From contig JAGOIB010000090.1 in the NCBI GenBank assembly GCA_017995875.1, forward strand, positions 1-8,087: a DNA stretch of 8,087 bases, given 5' to 3'. The notes under the pieces are model-generated. The model saw nothing but the letters and a program-made list of their open reading frames with translations, ran no database searches and was not told the DNA's origin. The first letter of the stretch is position 1. Each line of letters begins with the position of its first letter. The position numbers and the translations under genes were made by a program. Source of the stretch: Saprospiraceae bacterium. GTDB taxonomy: Bacteria > Bacteroidota > Bacteroidia > Chitinophagales > Saprospiraceae. Below are positions 6,094 to 8,087 of the stretch, piece by piece.

Positions 6094-6133
6094 AGTTAGT
6101 AGTTAGAAGTTAGTAGTTAGTAGTTAGCAGTTT
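6091..6133. repeat. Right heptamer array (CTAACTN on minus strand), inverted partner of 5047-5082
   Basis: The minus strand reads AAACTG, then five 7-bp units (CTAACTA, CTAACTA, CTAACTT, CTAACTA, CTAACTT), then AT. The same end sequences, AAACTG and AT, border the left array, which has four units. The two arrays face each other across the dehydrogenase gene, about 1.0 kb apart. Confidence 0.85.
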
Positions 6134-6164
6134 AAGGGAATACTGATGATTATTACTATAAATA

Positions 6165-6184
6165 CCTATGACGTGCATCATAGG
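6165..6184. promoter_or_regulatory. 7-bp dyad, candidate operator upstream of hutU
   Basis: CCTATGA (6165-6171) and TCATAGG (6178-6184) are perfect inverted arms around CGTGCA. The dyad is about 100 nt before the hutU ATG and could bind a dimeric regulator; no regulator gene is in the window. Confidence 0.35.
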
Positions 6185-6220
6185 AAAGGAAATAAAAGGA
6201 GCTGACCTTAATGTGGATAA

Positions 6221-6239
6221 TGGAATATAGCCTATTCCA
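6221..6239. promoter_or_regulatory. Second 7-bp dyad, candidate operator upstream of hutU
   Basis: TGGAATA (6221-6227) and TATTCCA (6233-6239) are perfect inverted arms with a 5-nt spacer. The dyad lies 43 nt before the ATG, where a bound protein could block the promoter. Its sequence differs from the dyad at 6165-6184, so the two would not be sites for the same protein. Confidence 0.38.
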
Positions 6240-6269
6240 GCGTCCATTTTCTCATTCTGCTCCTTGACT

Positions 6270-6277
6270 TACCTTTA
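6270..6277 (+). promoter_or_regulatory. Weak -7-like box (TACCTTTA) for hutU
   Basis: TACCTTTA matches TAnnTTTG except at the last base and ends 5 nt before the hutU ATG. If used, the mRNA would be almost leaderless, as inferred for the dehydrogenase gene. No convincing -33 element was seen, so hutU may be transcribed from elsewhere. Confidence 0.3.
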
Positions 6278-6282
6278 CACTT

Positions 6283-8087
6283 ATGAATAATGACCTGAAA
6301 TCGTTTCAAGATACATTGCGTGCCGGTATTCCTGCCGAACTGCCTGAATATTCCGGACGTGATACTTTCACTCAGCATGCCCCGGTGCGCAGTATCAGTA
6401 GTCTTAGTATTGATGAGCGTAGATTGGCATTGGCCAATGCGCTTCGCTATTTTCCGGAATCATTACATGCGTCGCTGGCGCCAGAATTTGCAGATGAACT
6501 CATCCACTATGGGCGCATCTATATGTATCGGTACAGGCCGTCTTATTCTATGCATTCGAGGCCGATTGATCAATACCCAGCAAAATGCAAACAAGCTGCT
6601 GCCATCATGTTGATGATTCAAAACAACCTGGATCCCCTGGTGGCAAAATATCCTCATGAGCTTATCACCTATGGTGGCAATGGAGCTGTCTTTCAAAACT
6701 GGGCGCAATATCTGCTCACCATGAAATATCTCAGTGAGATGACGGATGTACAAACGCTTGTGTTGTATTCAGGTCACCCACTTGGTTTATTTCCATCCAG
6801 TGCAGCAGCACCAAGAGTGGTTGTTACCAATGGGATGATGGTTCCGAATTATTCTTCCAAAGAAGATTGGAATAAATATAATGCGATGGGTGTGACGCAG
6901 TATGGCCAGATGACTGCCGGATCATTTATGTACATCGGTCCGCAAGGCATCGTGCATGGCACTACCATTACACTCCTCAATGCAGGTCGGCTAAAAGGAT
7001 TGGGCGCTGATGGGCTCAAAGGGAAGGCTTTTGTTACGTCAGGACTGGGCGGAATGTCAGGTGCCCAATCCAAAGCTATTCTTGTAACAGGTGCTACGGG
7101 TATCATTGCAGAAGTGGATCAGGATGCTATCCATCAACGGGTTGCCGACCATTATATCCGTCAGGAAGATGTGTTTGCTGATCTGGATGTGATGCTGTCT
7201 CAATTTCTTACCTCCAAAAAAGAAGGAGAGGCGCGGTGCTTTGTATATCATGGAAATATTGTGGATGTCTGGGAAAAACTTGTTGCCAGAAACATACCAA
7301 TTGAATTAGGCTCTGATCAAACTTCATGTCATAATATTGATAACCTTGGTTATTGCCCTGTCGGCTTTACGTTTGATGAAGCAAAGAAATTACTGGATGA
7401 TGATAAAGATGCTTTTGATCATGCCGTCAGGAGTTCCTTACATCGCCACATAGATGCGATCAATATGATGTGCAGTCGTGGTATGTATTTCTGGGATTAT
7501 GGAAATGCATTCTTATTTGAAGCGGCAAGAGCAGGTGCTGATATCCTGGATACACATAAACCATCGGGCTTCAAATATCCATCGTATGTAGAAGATATCA
7601 TGGGGCCGATGTGTTTCGATTACGGCTTCGGTCCTTTCCGTTGGGTATGTACTTCAGGGGACAAAGAAGATCTGATGGCTACAGATAAACTTGCGGCCGA
7701 TGCGATTCGTGAATTGCTATTGACTTGTCCGCAGGAAATAAAAAGCCAGTGGGCGGATAATCTTGCGTGGATAGAAAAGGCCGGTACAGATATTCCTGCG
7801 GTTGGAAGTAAATCCCGGATACTGTATGCTGATGCGGATGGTCGGATAGCCATTTCAAAATTATTTAACAAAGCGATCAGGGATGGACGATTAAGAGCCC
7901 CTGTTGTATTGGGTAGGGATCATCATGATGTCAGTGGTACGGATAGTCCATGGAGAGAAACGTCCAACATCTATGATGGATCGAAATTTACGGCGGACAT
8001 GGCGATACACAATGTGATAGGTGATGCGATGAGAGGTGCTACCTGGGTGAGCATTCATAATGGTGGAGGTACCGGATGGGGTGAAGC
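6283..8087 (+). CDS. hutU: Urocanate hydratase (urocanase), long animal-type form, 3' end cut by window
   Basis: The frame is open from ATG 6283 to the right edge: 601 complete codons with no stop. The enzyme is cytosolic and adds water to urocanate to give 4-imidazolone-5-propanoate, the second step of histidine breakdown, using tightly bound NAD+ as an electrophile. Landmarks: YRPSYSMHSRPIDQYP (84-99), TYGGNGAVFQNW (129-140), YSGHPLGLFPSS (162-173), the TSGLGGMSGAQ region (252-262), ELGSDQTSCHN (341-351), DIMGPMCFDYGFGPFRW (438-454), GRDHHDVSGTDSPWRETSN (544-562) and IHNGGGTGWGE (591-601). The RILYADADG and SNIYDG stretches and the already long reading match the roughly 670-residue form found in animals and many Bacteroidota, not the 550-residue Pseudomonas/Bacillus form. 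The ATG fits the start of similarity. No other hut gene is visible; they could lie to the right. Confidence 0.97.
   Translation, partial: MNNDLKSFQDTLRAGIPAELPEYSGRDTFTQHAPVRSISSLSIDERRLALANALRYFPESLHASLAPEFADELIHYGRIYMYRYRPSYSMHSRPIDQYPAKCKQAAAIMLMIQNNLDPLVAKYPHELITYGGNGAVFQNWAQYLLTMKYLSEMTDVQTLVLYSGHPLGLFPSSAAAPRVVVTNGMMVPNYSSKEDWNKYNAMGVTQYGQMTAGSFMYIGPQGIVHGTTITLLNAGRLKGLGADGLKGKAFVTSGLGGMSGAQSKAILVTGATGIIAEVDQDAIHQRVADHYIRQEDVFADLDVMLSQFLTSKKEGEARCFVYHGNIVDVWEKLVARNIPIELGSDQTSCHNIDNLGYCPVGFTFDEAKKLLDDDKDAFDHAVRSSLHRHIDAINMMCSRGMYFWDYGNAFLFEAARAGADILDTHKPSGFKYPSYVEDIMGPMCFDYGFGPFRWVCTSGDKEDLMATDKLAADAIRELLLTCPQEIKSQWADNLAWIEKAGTDIPAVGSKSRILYADADGRIAISKLFNKAIRDGRLRAPVVLGRDHHDVSGTDSPWRETSNIYDGSKFTADMAIHNVIGDAMRGATWVSIHNGGGTGWGE

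Noticed and set aside
5047..6133. Insertion sequence or composite transposon with the heptamer arrays as terminal repeats
   Set aside because: The only gene inside is a metabolic dehydrogenase. There is no transposase, no obvious target-site duplication, and the repeats are low-complexity tandem units, not typical IS ends. Kept as a repeat finding only.
6320..6613. Plus-strand open frame of 97 codons at the start of hutU
   Set aside because: It is in a different frame from the continuous urocanase reading that begins at ATG 6283 and shows strong family motifs.

Overview
The window looks like chromosomal DNA of a Bacteroidota bacterium, plausibly from the Saprospiria/Chitinophagia side, though that finer placement is a guess. 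Three TAnnTTTG boxes (all TATCTTTG) stand upstream of genes, which is the Bacteroidota promoter element. Start codons lack clear Shine-Dalgarno sequences. The proteins also fit: a CBS-like PLP enzyme followed by a serine palmitoyltransferase-like enzyme, a long animal-type urocanase, and a secreted FTP/PepSY/M4 metallopeptidase.

Layout. 1-1190 (minus) is the N-terminal 396 residues of a secreted thermolysin-type (M4) metallopeptidase; its catalytic domain lies beyond the left edge. It starts inside the stop codon of an upstream lipoprotein gene (1187-1627, minus) in an ATGA overlap, so the two form one operon. A divergent spacer leads to a small secreted cysteine-rich protein (1753-2253, plus) that ends in a strong terminator (2271-2302). 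A 295-bp spacer with several inverted repeats and a promoter follows. Next come two overlapping plus-strand PLP-enzyme genes, a CBS/cysteine-synthase-like enzyme (2598-3692) and an alpha-oxoamine synthase (3679-4926). A bidirectional terminator (4981-5012) separates them from a convergent extended short-chain dehydrogenase (5074-6078, minus). The right end holds urocanate hydratase (6283 to the edge, 601 codons, incomplete).

Main biological reading. The pair at 2598-4926 matches what is known of capnine (sulfonolipid) synthesis in Bacteroidota. CapA, a cystathionine-beta-synthase relative, makes cysteate from O-phosphoserine and sulfite; CapB, a serine-palmitoyltransferase relative, condenses cysteate with a fatty acyl thioester to 3-dehydrocapnine. 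The 14-nt overlap implies coupled expression. The convergent dehydrogenase is a candidate for the next reduction step, but this is inference from position and fold.

The most unusual DNA structure is a pair of heptamer arrays (CTAACTN units) in inverted orientation on either side of the dehydrogenase gene. One array supplies its stop codon and the other touches its promoter. A separate 9-bp repeat array begins at the stop codon of the capB-like gene. HutU is an unrelated catabolic function (histidine degradation) with its own upstream region carrying two dyad symmetries.
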